Source: Adiantum capillus-veneris (taxonomy: Eukaryota; Streptophyta; Polypodiopsida; Polypodiales; Pteridaceae). Taken from it: a stretch of 51,000 nt of DNA. This document shows, one piece after another, positions 30,621-43,230 of this stretch. Location of the stretch: NCBI GenBank assembly GCA_014529385.2, contig CM043970.1, positions 49,965,898 to 50,016,897 of the forward strand. Direction: 5' to 3'. The first letter of the stretch is position 1. Each line of letters opens with the position of its first letter. A program made the position numbers and the translations under genes. Below the pieces are notes generated by a model. The model was not told where the DNA came from and ran no database searches. It was given only the letters and a program-made list of their open reading frames with translations.

Positions 30621-31596
30621 CTTTTCATTGTTATTGGCTAGTATCTGCAAAATTCTCTTTTAAATGCCAAATTGGGTGTCAAAATGATGTGAAATATTGC
30701 AATCAAGATTAGAACTACCTTCCAAGTGCTTTGGTGATGCCGGATATGCAGGTCAATACCCAAATCTAGGCTGGAGACATCATACGCGTATGATGTCTAC
30801 TGGATAGTTTTACACTTTGATCATACCCAAATTGGTCTTATCCTTGATTTTAGGCCTTACCAAGTGTTTCTGTGCTCTTTCAAGCTCAAACAAGGCAATT
30901 AAAATTTCCCCACTTTGGTTTCTTATCTTTAGTGTTTCGAGAGTTTTAGACTGACCAAAACTCTTGTTTTAAGGTGATTCTAGGGGTAAAACGGCCCTTT
31001 TAAACACTTTGGTGTAGTCAAATTTTCAAAAGTTTTTCTAAGGGTAGTGCTGGAGACATCATACACGTATGATGTCTATCATCTCAGATTTCAGATATGT
31101 TTCTATTCCAAGTTCCCCTTATCATCAACAAGATGTACATGTGTTTACAGTAAAATTTTAAAGCTCAAAAGTGCTCACAAACACAAGTTTTTCCTTTTTC
31201 AGTCACAAACACTCCATCTTTTGTCTTTTGGTCCCCAAATCTATGCCAAAACTCCCCACTAACGGTGTTCCTAGGGTAAATGATACCTTTTGAACACACT
31301 AGTAACCTCAAATTTTGCAAAATTACGTTGCTGCTACCCCTAGAGATACCATACGCATATGATATCTGTTGTAAAATTTTCAACTTTTTGCTTTTCCAAA
31401 CTATTGTTTGTGGTCTCTATAGTTGTTTGATGGCTTGTGCAATGTTTTTTTATGTTGTAAGCTCAATCAAGGCTGTTTTATGTTTTTGCCGCTTTTGACT
31501 TCTCGGAGTCTTGTGTATGAGTGTTTTAAGATGACTTTAAGATGACTTCTTAGTTTTGGTCTCTTTTTAGCCCTTGAGACATCATACACGTATGAT
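29803..31596. repeat. Eight palindromes in the H1 leader, consensus ACATCATACRCGTATGATGT
   Basis: Copies at 29803-29822 (perfect, centre TGCA), 30087-30106, 30213-30232, 30498-30517, 30777-30796 (perfect, centre CGCG), 31056-31075, 31346-31365 (degenerate) and 31579-31596 (last bases lost). Most have 9-bp arms ACATCATAC / GTATGATGT around a 2-bp centre. Many are preceded by GAG or GG and followed by C, as in GGAGACATCAT. They stand out from poorly conserved surroundings. A half-site is in each H1 LTR (2741-2750 and 32421-32431). Confidence 0.9.
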
Positions 31597-32059
31597 CTTT
31601 GCAGATTTGATATTTTTATGTGCAAAACCCTCCCAAATAACTTCTTATGTTCTCAACAACCCTCAGCCATGCATAACTTTTTTTTGTGAACTTTGTTTTT
31701 GCACTGTTTTCATTAAGAATCAAATTCTTTTCACGGTTTCAATGCAAACAAACAAATCAAGAAAATCTTCATTGATGGAAAACTCTAGATCAAGATTAAA
31801 TCATCTACCTAAAGCTACTCCTAAACATAAAAATGAGATTTTTCAATTGTGAGTAGAAAAACACTTAATTGCCATACACTAACTAGCTAATGCTTTTAAC
31901 ACTTCATCAACCACTCAAACACGGGTGACCCATGCAAGACCCATGCTCCCTAGCACCTCTCTATGGATCCTAGCTAAACTAAGATAAAAATAATACTCTG
32001 GCAAACTAGAGGAACTCTCAACTCATAGCATTAATCGAAGGTCACCTACTTAGGATACT

Positions 32060-32080
32060 CATCCCCGGTAACAACGCCAA
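32060..32080 (-). other. Primer binding site of H1
   Basis: On the minus strand TGGCGTTGTTACCGGGGATG begins 1 bp inside the 5' LTR. It resembles the TGGCGCCGTTGCCGGGG-type PBS and is related to the PBS of E1 and E2, with substitutions. Confidence 0.75.
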
Positions 32081-33028
32081 TGTTGGGATGGTATCCGCCA
32101 TCTGAGACACTAGCACAGCAAGAACTAGACCAACATAATAACAACCAAGGATGGAACAATGACCCGCAAGCGCATGGAAACAAGAAAGTGGTTGTCAATC
32201 ACCTACTTGACCTTGTACTACAATCACTACAAAGAAATCTATCCTAACCCACTATGTACATGATTGCTACCATATCTACGACACATCTACCTCTCAAAAC
32301 ATAACCTAATGATGTCCAATCATTACGGAACTTGAGGGATAGTCTCTATAAACCTAGAGGACACTACCATAAAGTCTCTACCTCAATATACTACCTACAC
32401 AAAGACACACAATCACAATCGCGTATGATGTCTGACAGGTCATCAATTTCAAATGTGATTAGGCATAAGGCTAAGCTTGTCTCATCGTGAACGCGTTTAT
32501 ATATAGCAATAAAATGAAGTTGACACATGGATAGGGAGAAAACTTACCTTGAAGCTCAAGGAAGAGCTCTTCGTGAGGAATCCAGAACTACACTTGCTTG
32601 GCGTTGATGCGTATCTCTCACCATAGGTAATGCATTGATGGAGTCACCTCAGCAATGTCGCTCATGTAGCATGCCTATATAGAGAGAGAAGGAAGACCCG
32701 CTCACACATGGCACACTGTATGTAACATAGTTGAGCCCAAGATTGATTTAAAGAAAATTCTATCTCCAGGTTACAAGGGTTTGGCTTATATACCTCAACC
32801 CTAAGTTGGGTATTTTAGCTAAGAGAGGTACTAGTTACAATTATTGAATGAATTTGACTCGCCATCCACTTTCATCATTACAGGGGTTTTCCCAAGATTT
32901 ACAACATTAAAAGGACTTCCCATAATTAGTGAGCTACAATAGCCGGCTTTAGGCAAAAATGATATAATTAATTAATGCGCCTTCATTGACTGCTTGGATT
33001 TGGTGTGTGTTGGCCAACCGCTTCAACA
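32081..33028 (-). repeat. H1 5' LTR
   Basis: 948 bp, plus-strand text TGTTGGGATGG to CTTCAACA, partner of 2428-3349. TATA box TATATAAGCC inverted near 32785-32795. Confidence 0.88.
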
Positions 33029-33033
33029 TAAAC
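33029..33033. repeat. Target-site duplication of H1, right copy (TAAAC)
   Basis: Identical to 2423-2427. Confidence 0.85.
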
Positions 33034-33442
33034 ACTTCAATAAATCCTTCTATTTTGCCTCTCATTAGGTACGACATTAGTTTGGATGAATATATTTGAA
33101 TTCTATTTTAAGCATTAGATCATGCATAGACCATGGTGGATAATGGCCCAGGAATAGAGATTTTTCCCCTCCATTTCACTCCACACATTAGAATAAACAT
33201 TGCAATTAGTAGAAAGATCTATTTTTAACAACATATGGTGTCCATGTTTGGTGCTCAAAGAGTAGGAAAAATAATTGCATCATGAGACCCTCTCATACTG
33301 TCTCTTGTTGACTATCATAGATCATTTGATGTGCATAGTTTTATTTTGTTGTAGAATAGATTGCAATTTAGAAAACATTATTGTGTAAATCTTTTTAAGA
33401 AAGGAAAAGAAAGAAACGTGTTGTCACTTTGAAATTGATTCA
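33034..33442 (+). other. G1 leader, right part
   Basis: AT-rich noncoding DNA continuing the G1 leader after H1. No ORF seen. Confidence 0.5.
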
Positions 33443-34370
33443 ATGGAGGCACAATGCCAAATGTAATGATATTTTCTCTTTTTTGGAGAGTCTAACGAGG
33501 ATACCGAGATATTTCTAGCAAATTTCAAAATGGCTTTCCACATAAAAAGAGTGATAGGAGATGATGAATTCTTAGAAATGTTTGAGGTAGTTATGAGGAA
33601 GGATGCTACCACTTGGTTTTACTCTCTGTCTAAGGAAGTTAGAGAGAACTATAGGGAGGTTTTGGATCACTTCAAGCAATATTTTTTTAAACCCCAAAAA
33701 ACTTGGAAACTATGGAAAGACATTGTTTCCCACAAGCAAAAGAACCTAGATGACTACTACACCTACAAGCAGGAGTTTCTATGTCTTTGGGCTATATGGG
33801 TAAGAAAGCCCAGAGGATGGTGCATAATTTCTAAAGAAGGAGAGATTCATAGCAGGTTTATTTTCCACACTCAAGATAAAAGTTGAGGCTAGTGTATCTG
33901 CCACAGTTGACGCTGCTGAAACTAGGGCTTCCTTTGAAGTACAGGAAATTGAAGTGCATTCAGGGAGAGCTTTGAGTAGAAGGTCCTAGACCTAGGAGAC
34001 AACACAAGCATCCACCTCTAAACAAATTTCCGAGGTAACAATCGAGGTAATTGAAAGGTTGCACTAATTTTTGAGCAATCTGTCAAGTCACCTTGCACAA
34101 GATGTAGGTCCCAAGGAAGAAACAAAGAAAGCTAAGGAACGATAGCCAGAACCCATGAGAGTATTATAGTATTGAAATTATAAGGAATTTGGGCATAATT
34201 TTCATTGGCCTTGTGGGGAACCAGGGAAGCTTAACTTGAATGATCTAGTGATGAATGCAGGTGAAGGAATGCATGTGGTAGAAGTGACCAATTCAAGTCA
34301 GGTTGACATGGAAGAAAATAGCATTAAGGGTGGCCGTGGAAAAGGTAAGGAGAAAGAAGGATTCACATCA
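33443..34370 (+). pseudogene. G1 gag
   Basis: ATG at 33443 opens the ancestral start. After a stop and frame change the 33530-33886 frame gives MAFHIKRVIGDDEFLEMFE, KDATTWFYSLSKEV, LDHFKQYFF and DDYYTYKQEFLCLW, the pattern of the Retrotrans_gag capsid core. Near 34170-34215 a knuckle remnant reads NYKEFGHNFHWPCGEP with the first Cys codon turned to TGA. Between and after these the frame changes several times. It would form the particle shell but is dead. Confidence 0.7.
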
Positions 34371-34599
34371 AAAAGTGACCATGGGCAAGGAAATAATTAA
34401 GTGAATGAGACCAAGGAAGCCAAGAGAACTCGACGTCGTATGAACCTCCAAGACTTCCCTCTTGGACATGGTATGTATCCATACTAGCCTTTGGAAGACA
34501 TTAGAGATAAGGGTCCTGATATCTCATGACCTCAATTTCTTACATTGTGTCCACAAGTTAGGAGGGAGTTATTGAAGGCGGTTAGCACTAGGAGAAAGG

Positions 34600-35069
34600 T
34601 AAAAGAGAATGTGCCCATTGTGAAGATTGCACAAGCTGAAATGAATGAGGATATTACTGCTATGCTAGATTGTTACATGAAAAGAAGGTTTCTAGAAAAG
34701 GTCTAGTGGATGGTGGTGTTGGGGTAAGCCCAACTTGTGACAAGGCTTGCATAAATTGGCTAGACCAGAGGTCCCTAACACCTTAAGGTTTTGGGTTCTA
34801 AATTCCTAGACCAATTTGGGTAACGTTATTTTTAAGAGTGCTTGTGTGGCAATAGTACTGGGAGACCTCCCGAGAAGGTTATCCACCTTGGGACCAACTA
34901 TGTGACACCTAAAATTAAAGTCAAGATGGCAATGCATATCAAACCTAGGTGTGTAGGAATTTGTAAAAATGTTTTTGTGGAGGCCTTTGGCATTAAGAAG
35001 GCTATTGATATTTATGTTATTTCTACCAAGGGAAATGGATATCCATTTATCCTAGAAGACCATAACTAA
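34600..35069 (+). pseudogene. G1 retropepsin
   Basis: GLVDGGVGVSPTCDKACIKL at about 34699-34758 is the protease active-site region (D-G-G-V-G where D-[ST]-G-A is usual). After a frameshift the frame 34842-35069 continues with IHLGTNYVTPKIKVKMAMHI, and it ends before the RT. A 22-bp tandem repeat (GGAATGACAATCACAAGA units) follows near 35115-35160. Confidence 0.6.
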
Positions 35070-35534
35070 TGAGAATCCAAGCTTTGCAAGATTGGGAAAG
35101 TGGAAAGTTGATTTGTAGGAATGACAATCACAAGATTTGCAGGAATGACAATCACAAGAACGTTTTCTTTGACATGAAGGAGAAACACCAAGAGGAGTAC
35201 TAGAGAGGAGTCTTCCATCGATGTCATGGGGGTAAGGTTTAAGCCAAGAAACCAAGAGACCTCTTGCCGAGGCTTGGAAGAGGTAGGTCCTCAAGAGGAC
35301 CAAGGTGCGCAAGATGAAGAGATTCTAGAAGGTATGCTATCAATAACACTTAAAAGGAATAAAGAGAGGAGTCCAAATGTATGCTAAGGAAGTTTCCTAT
35401 GCTTTTTGCTAAAGACTACACACATGTGCGTGGAGTAGATGTTGTTCAACACAAGATCGAGTTAAAGCATGAGGCCACACATAAGGCACAAAAGCTACAA
35501 AGGCTAGGAGTCATCAAGGAGAAGGCTCTACTCA

Positions 35535-36130
35535 AGGAGTCATTTATCTAGTGGAGAATTTAGAGTGGGTCTCTCCTGTTGTTGTCACTCCCAAGAATAA
35601 CGGCAAGAGGAGGTTGTGTATGGATTATCGCCCACTCAATGAGACAACAAAAAGCGATCACTTTCCCCCCCATTTCAGGATGAGATACTAAATGAGGTAG
35701 CCAATCGTGAGAAGTACACTGTGTGTGATGGCTACCCAGGTTCCTTTCAAATAGGTATTTCATTGGAGGATCAATTGAAAAAAACCTTCATCACTCCTTG
35801 GGGTTGTTATGCTTTTGGAGTCATGCCATTTGGTCTCAGAAATACTCCGAAAACTTTTCAACATTTCATGAACATGGTGTTTCAAGTATTCATTGGAAAG
35901 TCAATTAGGGTGTTCACTGATGATTTTTTCATTTATCTCTCAAAATCATTACTCCCATAGAAGGTAGAAGAATACAACATGGGAGGCCAACTCTTGACAA
36001 ATTCCATATAGCTGACAACAAAGTGATCTTGCTTGATCACAAGGTTTCCTATAAAGGTATTGAGGTGGATCCTTCAAAGGCAAACAATATTATTGAGTTA
36101 CCATCACCCAAGAATCTCAAGGAGGCCATC
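35535..36130 (+). pseudogene. G1 reverse transcriptase
   Basis: Gypsy RT landmarks in order: WVSPVVVTPKNNGKRRLCMD and YRPLNETTKSDHFP near 35565-35665; after a frameshift near 35685 the frame 35721-35960 gives VCDGYPGSFQIGISLEDQLK, TPWGCYAFGVMPFGLRNTP and IRVFTDDFFIY (the Y/F-x-D-D active site, here FTDD). Thumb and connection traces follow. At least two frameshifts and stops make it inactive. Confidence 0.8.
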
Positions 36131-36199
36131 TCATTCATTCAAAGGGTGAACTATATGTCATGCTTCATTCATTTAGCCTCGGAGTTCCTTCACCCCTTG

Positions 36200-36720
36200 T
36201 AAAAATTGACACAACAAGTTGAGCTTGTTTGCTGTGATGAGCTTGAATAATATTTTTGTAACATTAAAGTCACTCTATTAGAGCAACCAACACTCATACC
36301 TCCTTGTTGGGAGTATACATTCTTTGTTAGCTCTAGTGTTGGAAAGGAAACAATTGGTGCTGTTTTGTTACAACATATCCCCACAGTACCAGGATGCGAT
36401 CCATCTACTTTGCTAGTAGGATCATGAATGCTTTGGAGAGACTCTACAAAAAATAATAACTCATGATGCTTTCTCTCATGTTTGAGAAACTTCATATCCT
36501 ACCTATTACCAAAACCTTATGTAGTTCTCACTTCAAAAAAATTGTTTTCTTGGGTGCCATCTCAAATGAACCTTAGTACTATGATTTAAAAGTAGATTAT
36601 AAAATTGTAAGAATTCCAATACTCTTTCAAGGTAGAAGATATGTGTGTGCACAGTTGGCAAGGGTTATCACTTATTGGGTGCATGAGAAGGAGATTAAGG
36701 TGCCTCAAGTAAAGACCCTA
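36200..36720 (+). pseudogene. G1 first RNase H (RT-linked), decayed
   Basis: Fragmentary: EQPTLIPPCWEYTFFVSSSV and GKETIGAVLLQHIP near 36280-36385 fit the start of a gypsy RNase H (F-x-[LV]-x-x-D-A-S region, with the catalytic residues lost). Later text has several stops. Confidence 0.5.
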
Positions 36721-36739
36721 CTATTGGCACCACCTAAAA

Positions 36740-37200
36740 GGATTCCTAATGCTTTTACCTTGTTATTTTATGGATCTTTTTGATGAGCCACCGGTAAAGA
36801 AGGGGGAGGGCTGGTGTTGATCAACCCAAGTGGAGAGGTGGTCATGAAAGAGAAGGTCAATCTACCAAGTTCAACTAGCAACAATGAAGCAGAGGATTGG
36901 CATACTACTTCATGGTTTGAAGATGTGCATTAGCCAAGGTTTACAATGCCTCAAGGTAAAGGGGGGATTCACTTCTCATTGTGAAGCAGATTTTAGGTAT
37001 TTGGGCATGCAAGAATGAAATCCTAAGGACAAAATCTCATGCCATCTTTAGGTTGTTTAATTGGTTTGAAGAAGTGCAATAATATCACATTCCTAGAAAA
37101 AAAAATGAAGATGCTGTTTTACTTGCACAAAAATCAGCTACATGTGTTGAGAAAGAAGTGCAGGTCGTTATGGTGGTAGCAGTTGTCAAGAAACCAAGGT
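36740..37200 (+). pseudogene. G1 second (archaeal-type) RNase H
   Basis: Traces in order: FTLLFYGSF (Y-F-D-G-S in intact domains; the catalytic Asp is Tyr), two stops, GGGLVLINPSGEVVMKEKV, STSNNEAE (catalytic Glu), GDSLLIVKQILGIWACKNE (catalytic Asp) and YHIPRKKNEDA in shifting frames. An additional RNase H between the normal RNase H and integrase is the hallmark of plant Tat-lineage Ty3/gypsy elements, which places G1 there. Confidence 0.65.
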
Positions 37201-37297
37201 ACAGGGAATGGAGTCGTTGGCTTCCATTCTGGCTACATTTTAGAGAGTGAGTAAGGCTTCACAAAGGCTAGAAAGAGGAGTCTCATAAAGATGGTAG

Positions 37298-38577
37298 GTG
37301 TGCAGAAGAGTACCAATAATGGAGGAAATTCTAGCCATTGTAAAAAAAATTCATGAGGAAGCATGTGGTGGTCATTTTGCCCAAGACTTGATTGTGAAAA
37401 CAATTTTCCTTGCGGGGTATGTTTGGCCAATCCTGCATGTGGATGTCCAACATTGGTGTAAAAGCTTTCACAACTCTCATGTTCATAGAAACAGAAGGTT
37501 GGTGCATGGCCCAAGGCAAGTTGTACTCACAAATGGACCCTTTGAAAAGTGGACCTTTGATACTATGGATCCCTACCTAGAACTAAAAATGATAAGCTCT
37601 ACATTTTGGTGGCAGTAGATTATATGACTAGGTGGGTGGAAGCACAAAGTGTGGCAAAGGTAAATGAGAGGACGGTGAGAAAGTTTGTCTAGACTCACAT
37701 CTATTGTAGATTTGGCACACCTTTGTAAATTATTTTGATCAGGGTCTAGGTTTTAGGAAGGGAATGCTCACAGAAGTTTGTGATGAGCTTTTACATTCTA
37801 CATCGTCATAACACACCCTACTACCCACAGTCAAATGGATTGGTGGAGAAGGCTAATGGCATTGTTGTAGGCATCATCAGAAAGATGGTGAAAAATAAGA
37901 CAAATTTGTGGGACAAATTATTGGATAAGGCATTGTGGTCATATCAAACCACATACAAGGAGGCCACAAAGTTCATGCCGTTTTGCTTGGTCTATGGTCA
38001 AGAGGCTTTGCAACCTATCAAGCTCAACATTCCAATAGTGTGGCTTCACGACAAAGGGACACATGATTAAGAAGCATGGATGGATTGACTTCTTACATTA
38101 GTAGAGCTTGAGTGGAAGAGAGAAGCGTCTTACGAGTGCTACAAGAGGAAAGCTACACAAGCAAAGGAGAATCTTGATAGGAAATTGAAGGATAAAGGCA
38201 TCAAGAAGGGAGATCTTGTGCTAAGGTATGACAATCGACTTGATAATCATTTTGATGCCAATTTTGAAACTAGATGGCAAGGGCCATACATAGTCAAGAA
38301 GGATTTCAATTCATGTTACTACCAACTCATGGACTTGAATGGTAAAGAGAACTCCAAGAAGGTAAACGGGTATCGGCTAAAGCCCCATCTGAGTTGCCTT
38401 CTACCAAAGGATCTATCAAGGAACTGTGAAAAACCTACTATCTCTTGTAAGTTTTATTACAGGATGCATATATGTGAATCGAACCAAAGTGACAAGGAGC
38501 CACATAATGAAAGTGACAAGGAGCCACATAAGTATCACATACGACTCAAAACCACTCTCTTTGAAAAAGCTTCCTTA
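37298..38577 (+). pseudogene. G1 integrase
   Basis: Zinc-binding start EEACGGHFAQDLIVKTI and YVWPILHVDVQHWCKSF (second Cys lost), then PFEKWTFD, VAVDYMTRWVEAQSV (catalytic Asp), a degraded second Asp region near 37735 (the usual S-D-x-G is absent), then HNTPYYPQSNGLVEKANGI (catalytic Glu) and LWSYQTTYKEATKFMPF. The C-terminal domain KGDLVLRYDNRLD, ANFETRWQGPYIVKK and LNGKENSKKVNGYRLK runs to 38580 as a 131-codon frame, with a 21-bp tandem repeat encoding SDKEPHNE. Stops and frameshifts near 37690-37760 and 38070 break it. Confidence 0.75.
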
Positions 38578-38600
38578 TGATGGTACATGAATGTGCTATC

Positions 38601-38618
38601 GTCTTGGGGGATGGCTAA
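38601..38618 (+). other. Polypurine tract of G1
   Basis: CTTGGGGGATGGCTAA directly before TGATAGCC. The tract is short and impure, but the position after integrase fits. Confidence 0.55.
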
Positions 38619-39997
<1,379 letters not shown>

Positions 39998-40087
39998 TGA
40001 GGGAGTCTTTTCAAATTTTGGTCCACCTCTCTCTTGGTATGCACTTGATGGCAAGGCTTCAAGGCTTCGCAGAGGAGGGGGGACCTG
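39998..40087 (+). other. Short fragment ending in a purine tract
   Basis: Unmatched 90 bp after the G1 LTR breakpoint, ending CGCAGAGGAGGGGGGACC next to TGATGC. The end looks like a PPT before an LTR, so this may be the tail of another gypsy internal region. Confidence 0.4.
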
Positions 40088-41161
40088 ATGCATGAAAACA
40101 CAAAACATATATGTATATATTTTATACATAGTTATGGTTTTCACACATTTGGATCTTGGAAATAAGGAGAGGTAGGAACAAACCCTATGAAAACAAAAAA
40201 GATATTCATTGGATGCTGATTCCACCTGATCGTCACACCAGATAAAGAATAAGAGTCAATAGTGAAAGGGAGGAGAATCTTATGCATTATGGAGTTGGAG
40301 TCAACAAATTATTATCAAATGCGAGCATACTTCACTTGTGGACACAAGGCTTGCACATGGAGTCAAGAGGAGACCACTTGGAAGACTTTTGGGAATGAAA
40401 AGACGGACACATATTTTTATGGGATTTTTCTCTATTTTTTCCATTATGAGTTTTAAAAAGTTTTCAACAAATACGTTGTAGACGTCAAGTTGGACTTTCT
40501 ATCCCTATTGTTTTAATAATTTTTGGAGCTACGTTTTGGGAGATATGGCCAAAATGGTGGAGCCTATCTGTCCACATGTGGAAGAAGTCATGATTATCCA
40601 AATTGACACACACACACATACACCCTTTCACTTTGATCATCCCTATTAAATCAGCCATTAGCCTCTTCATTTTTTCTTCTTCTCCCAAGCTCATAAAAAA
40701 CCCTAAGATCTCTCTCATAATCACTCCTTAACTATGCTTAAGTCCCATTAAAATTTATCATTTATTATAGGTTTCTCTCCATTATTGTTAGATATTCTCT
40801 TATTTTATCAAGATTCTCTCAAATATTATAAGGAAGCTCTTGGACTCAAGCTATGGAAGGTGGCATGGAGACAAATCTCGTCATGATGAAGGCGATTAAG
40901 AGAAAATTGGTCAATAAGCAAGGTACATGGAGCTCTCGCATTGGGGGAATGCCCCTAATTGAAGCTACTTTCTAATAATCCCTCTTGCTCATAATCTCTC
41001 CCCTAATCACTCTCTTAGCCTATAAAAGGAAGCCTCCTCTTTTGTAAACACACACAATCAAGCTCTAGCACTCACATTCATACATGTACATCCTTGTGTA
41101 CACACCTTTACGCACAAATAATTCTACTATGGCATTGTATTGGCTATAGTTGTTTGTTTTG

Positions 41162-41218
<57 letters not shown>

Positions 41219-41530
41219 TTTCTTAATGGCCTAGAGGTTTGAGTTACGATGCACACATGAGTTTGTGAGATGTTGATTATGTGAAATTCCCCTTGTGAAT
41301 GTTTTTATGATGTTTATGAAGCCCATGTTAATGAAGCTCTAATGATCTGTTCCTCTTCCTCTCTCTTCTTCTCTCAATTTTTTATTGTGTTATGTTACGA
41401 CCCCTTACCATGCGTCCTAGCAGCATTCCAAGCTAGGTGGTGCATCTATTGTGTACCTCCCATGATGAGGCCATCATGCATAGTCTTGGTGTAGAGGCCA
41501 CCAGGTCTATTTTGCATCTCTACCTTCTAT
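40088..41530 (+). repeat. Putative G2 LTR
   Basis: Starts TGATGCATGAAAACAC after a purine tract. TATA box CCTATAAAAGG at 41019-41029. It ends before a PBS-like TTTGGTGCCCCACTAAGG (41531). Both the AGCTAGGTGGTGC motif (41433) and the PBS-like sequence have counterparts near 2069 and 2202 in the G1 5' LTR region, so the two elements may be related. No second copy is in the window, so boundaries are tentative. A (GT)n run lies at 41163-41214. Confidence 0.4.
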
Positions 41531-42543
41531 TTGGTGCCCCACTAAGGAGGGTTTTGCAAAGACTTTCCGTTAACAAAGAGTAGTGATGCATGCCATCAAT
41601 CATGGATGAGTGGCTATATGAGTTTTCAAATTGGAAGACTGAAGAAGAGGAGACTATAGAAGTACTAAATACCTTCATCTAAGTGCTCCTGGTAGGTTGT
41701 AACTTCATCAATATCCAAGAGGTAAGCTTCCCACATTGCTCATGCTAATCGCAAATCAAGAGCATTAAGAGGTAGAGCTTTGGGGTGTCATCACCGTAAA
41801 GCATTCTATCAATGAGTGCCAACAAAGAAGGTGAAAAAAGATGGTAAGTTTTTCTTTTAAGAATCACATTAGTACTCTCACATCAGTCATATTTTGTGTA
41901 GCACCAAGTGTTTTTCCTCCGATGATCAAAGAATAGTCAACCAAAACCACAAAGTCCAAGCCACAAAGCCTAAAGCATTTGATGGAATCAAGTGGGCCTA
42001 TGCTCTCTAGGTCTAGAGAGTTCAAGTGAAGTACAACATGCAAAATGGAAAGCCAATTGATGTAGACTCTTCTCACCCAGTCTATTTTGAATCTAGTATG
42101 GAGAATTATGTGGGCTTCAACAAGAGGTAGAGGCCTTTCGTGAAGGTGTCACCTTGTCAACACTTAAGTTATGCAACTCTAGTGGTCAAAGCCTTGCACT
42201 ACACCCAACATGGATAATAACAATAGGCCAAACGTCATTCTTTTGTTTCTTGCAAAACATGCATGTCAACATGTACGTTGATAGGAATATATTCTGCTAG
42301 CAAAAGATCGTTTTCTTGTTAGGAGAAGATATGCTTGAGGAAATCCTTAGATCCCCACGTCCCATCATCTTGCTGATTCTTGATTATACCACTCTTTTCA
42401 TGTAAGAATCTTTATTCTATTCTAGCCTTGTGCTCTTCTTAGCTCCAGCTCCAGTTTTCCAACCCGTATAAGCCTTTATGAATCATTAAGTTATTCCAAA
42501 TAAAAAAAGGGGTTTGCAATTTTCTTCTCATTGATTTACTACC
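41531..42543 (+). other. Putative G2 leader, no gene seen
   Basis: About 1 kb between a PBS-like sequence and the G2 gag start. Short ORFs on both strands look random. Confidence 0.45.
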
Positions 42544-42920
42544 ATGGCAAGTGTCTCTTTTTCTGCATTCAATGGCAAGAAGGGAGAAGACATCACCACC
42601 ACTGATTTTTTGGATAACTTTGATATCGCTTGTGTTGTTTCCAACAAGGTCCGATGATGCCTCACGACTATGAATTTTTCATCTAATGATGAAAGTAGAG
42701 GCCAAGTCTTGGTACAATTACTTTACCCCAAGCTACCAAGGATACATGGGACTTACTACGTGATGCATTTATGAAGAGGTTTGGTGGAGGCACAACCTCA
42801 GAAAATTTATGGAAGCTGTTGATAGAGTTAAAGTAGAGAGGTATGCTAGAGTATGCCACTTACGAATCCAAGTTTGTGGATTTGTGGGAACCATGGGTTG
42901 CTTCACTGGAGAAAGGTGAA
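42544..42920 (+). pseudogene. G2 gag, interrupted by E2
   Basis: ATG at 42544 gives MASVSFSAFNGKKGEDITTT and FLDNFDIACVVSNK, then a stop. After a frame change, KDTWDLLRDAFMKRFGGGTT, LLIEL, a stop, and RGMLEYATYESKFVDLWEPW resemble the Retrotrans_gag core (W-x-x-L...F...F). It is cut by E2 at 42921, and the same gene resumes at 50963. No other domain of G2 is inside the window. Confidence 0.6.
42916..42920. repeat. Target-site duplication of E2, left copy (GTGAA)
   Basis: GTGAA precedes the left LTR and recurs at 50958-50962 after the right LTR. Confidence 0.88.
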
Positions 42921-43182
42921 TGTGCGCGTCTGTCGCACGTGTCAATGCAAGGAACTTGCCGATACACTGTGTGCGAGCCACAAATGGCTCCAAGCACACA
43001 ACAAGCCTAAACTAGTAAGCTCAAAGATGGCGATGGTGTGTCACTCACCGCTCTACGCTTGCTGTCGTGGAGGATTCCTCTCCTCAAAGTAGAAGGAGTC
43101 GCCGCCACACTGCGCTCAACCGCTTCGCTGCTGCCGTGCCGCCATTGCAATGCTCAATTGCACACTCTTTCTCTCTCTCACG

Positions 43183-43230
<48 letters not shown>

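Larger units (their letters stand above)
29491..32059 (-). other. H1 leader, 2.6 kb, with palindrome array
   Basis: No credible ORF. The sequence is AT-rich with eight copies of a 20-bp palindrome between 29803 and 31596 and a tandem duplication of about 410 bp (next entries). It lies between PBS and gag, where LTR elements carry dimerisation and packaging signals. Confidence 0.7.
2428..33028 (-). mobile_element. H1: LTR retrotransposon with gag knuckles and protease, no RT or integrase seen
   Basis: Minus-strand element bounded by 922-bp and 948-bp LTRs and TAAAC duplications. A PBS abuts the right (5') LTR and a PPT abuts the left (3') LTR, which fixes the orientation. Without the nested E1 it is about 10 kb. 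In transcription order it has a 2.6-kb leader with palindromes, a gag-like zinc-knuckle region split by E1, an acidic linker, a retropepsin-like domain, a second retropepsin-like domain, a basic W-[VI]-P-K repeat tail and about 1.7 kb of apparently noncoding DNA. I find no YxDD reverse transcriptase, RNase H or DDE integrase, and no gag capsid core like that of E2. It inserted into the leader of G1. Confidence 0.85.

Noticed and set aside
29803-31596. CRISPR-like array
   Set aside because: The repeats are palindromic and regularly recurring but lie 126-290 bp apart in a plant retrotransposon leader, and part of the spacing comes from a 410-bp duplication. Spacers of uniform short length are absent.
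40262-40724. Possible host gene in the G2 LTR region
   Set aside because: Short ORFs on both strands without domains; position between LTR-like landmarks argues for noncoding LTR sequence.
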